Source: Candidatus Defluviibacterium haderslevense
Lineage (GTDB): Bacteria; Bacteroidota; Bacteroidia; Chitinophagales; Saprospiraceae
Assembly: GCA_016712225.1 (NCBI GenBank)
Contig: JADJRL010000003.1
Coordinates: 3,547,501-3,611,500 of the forward strand
Direction of reading: 5' to 3'
DNA: 64,000 bases
Positions within the stretch are counted from its first letter, which is position 1. Every line of letters starts with the position of its first letter. The notes under the pieces are model-generated. The model did no database searches and was not told the origin of the DNA. It saw only the letters and a program-made list of their open reading frames with translations. The translations under genes were made by a program, and so were the position numbers. Positions 63,880 through 64,000 of this stretch are shown here, in pieces.

Positions 63880-64000
63880 ATTAAGTTCAAGGTGACTACC
63901 AAAAAGGTAAGGTGATTGCTTTCTTTAAAGCCAAGCTCCTGAAACATATAATTGCTGCCATCAACTTCCTATGTTGTACGACCTGTCTAACCCGACACAC
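63880..64000 (+). other. End of window, no gene assigned
   Basis: The last 120 bases contain a plus-strand open frame without a clear start (GDYQKGKVIAFFKAKLLKHI and AAINFLCCTTC) that runs off the window end. It might be the edge of a mobile element or of a gene that continues beyond, but nothing diagnostic is visible. Confidence 0.25.

Noticed and set aside
1..64000. tRNA genes, CRISPR arrays, complete insertion sequences, prophage genes, riboswitches
   Set aside because: I looked through the intergenic stretches and saw no T-loop signature, regularly spaced repeats, transposase or phage genes, or recognisable riboswitch.

Overview
The window is about 64 kb of AT-rich DNA from a member of the Bacteroidota, most likely a Saprospiria-type bacterium. 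The evidence is the gene content: type IX secretion (T9SS) genes porU, porV, gldJ and a PorP/SprF protein, several secreted proteins ending in T9SS sorting domains, DUF5683 beside parAB, and dockerin-like repeats in a T9SS cargo protein. Many genes also carry a TAnnTTTG box just upstream, the -7 element described for Bacteroides and Flavobacterium promoters. The assignment below phylum level is inference.

Left part (1-23.5 kb). The last codons of sucD run into a DUF6624 gene. Then come crtZ and a very large NtrY-like sensor kinase on the minus strand, and the RNase P RNA gene rnpB on the plus strand with a visible promoter and terminator. Next is the T9SS cluster: porU-porV on minus, and divergently a PorP/SprF protein and gldJ on plus, followed by murF, a degenerate arginase-family gene, a Glu/Leu-type dehydrogenase and an OmpA-family protein with calcium-type repeats. 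After fmt and an SCP2-fold protein, a minus-strand operon reads UPF0173 hydrolase - parA - parB - DUF5683.

Middle part (23.5-45.5 kb). An orphan peptide-binding lipoprotein, a secreted thioredoxin-dockerin fusion with a T9SS tail, lipB overlapping an acyl-CoA thioesterase, two conserved or lineage-specific hypotheticals, and the minus-strand run surE - small membrane protein - lpxB. On plus, holA is followed by an 1855-residue alpha-2-macroglobulin lipoprotein with an intact thioester motif, pbpC, and topA.

Right part (45.5-64 kb). This is looser, accessory-type DNA with long intergenic stretches: DUF1905, a REP-like palindromic element, a DUF3592-like membrane protein, a TPR protein, a methyltransferase, an SGNH lipoprotein and two T9SS cargo proteins. 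A LytS/LytR-type kinase-regulator pair overlaps by 35 bases. A two-gene unit pairs a TPR-AAA+ ATPase with a TPR membrane protein. Two MORN-type repeat proteins follow, one fused to a TonB C-terminal domain. No tRNA, CRISPR array, complete insertion sequence or prophage was seen. The least described candidate system is the AAA+/membrane-TPR pair at 59276-61841. The best supported machinery is the T9SS cluster together with the T9SS cargo genes in the same window.
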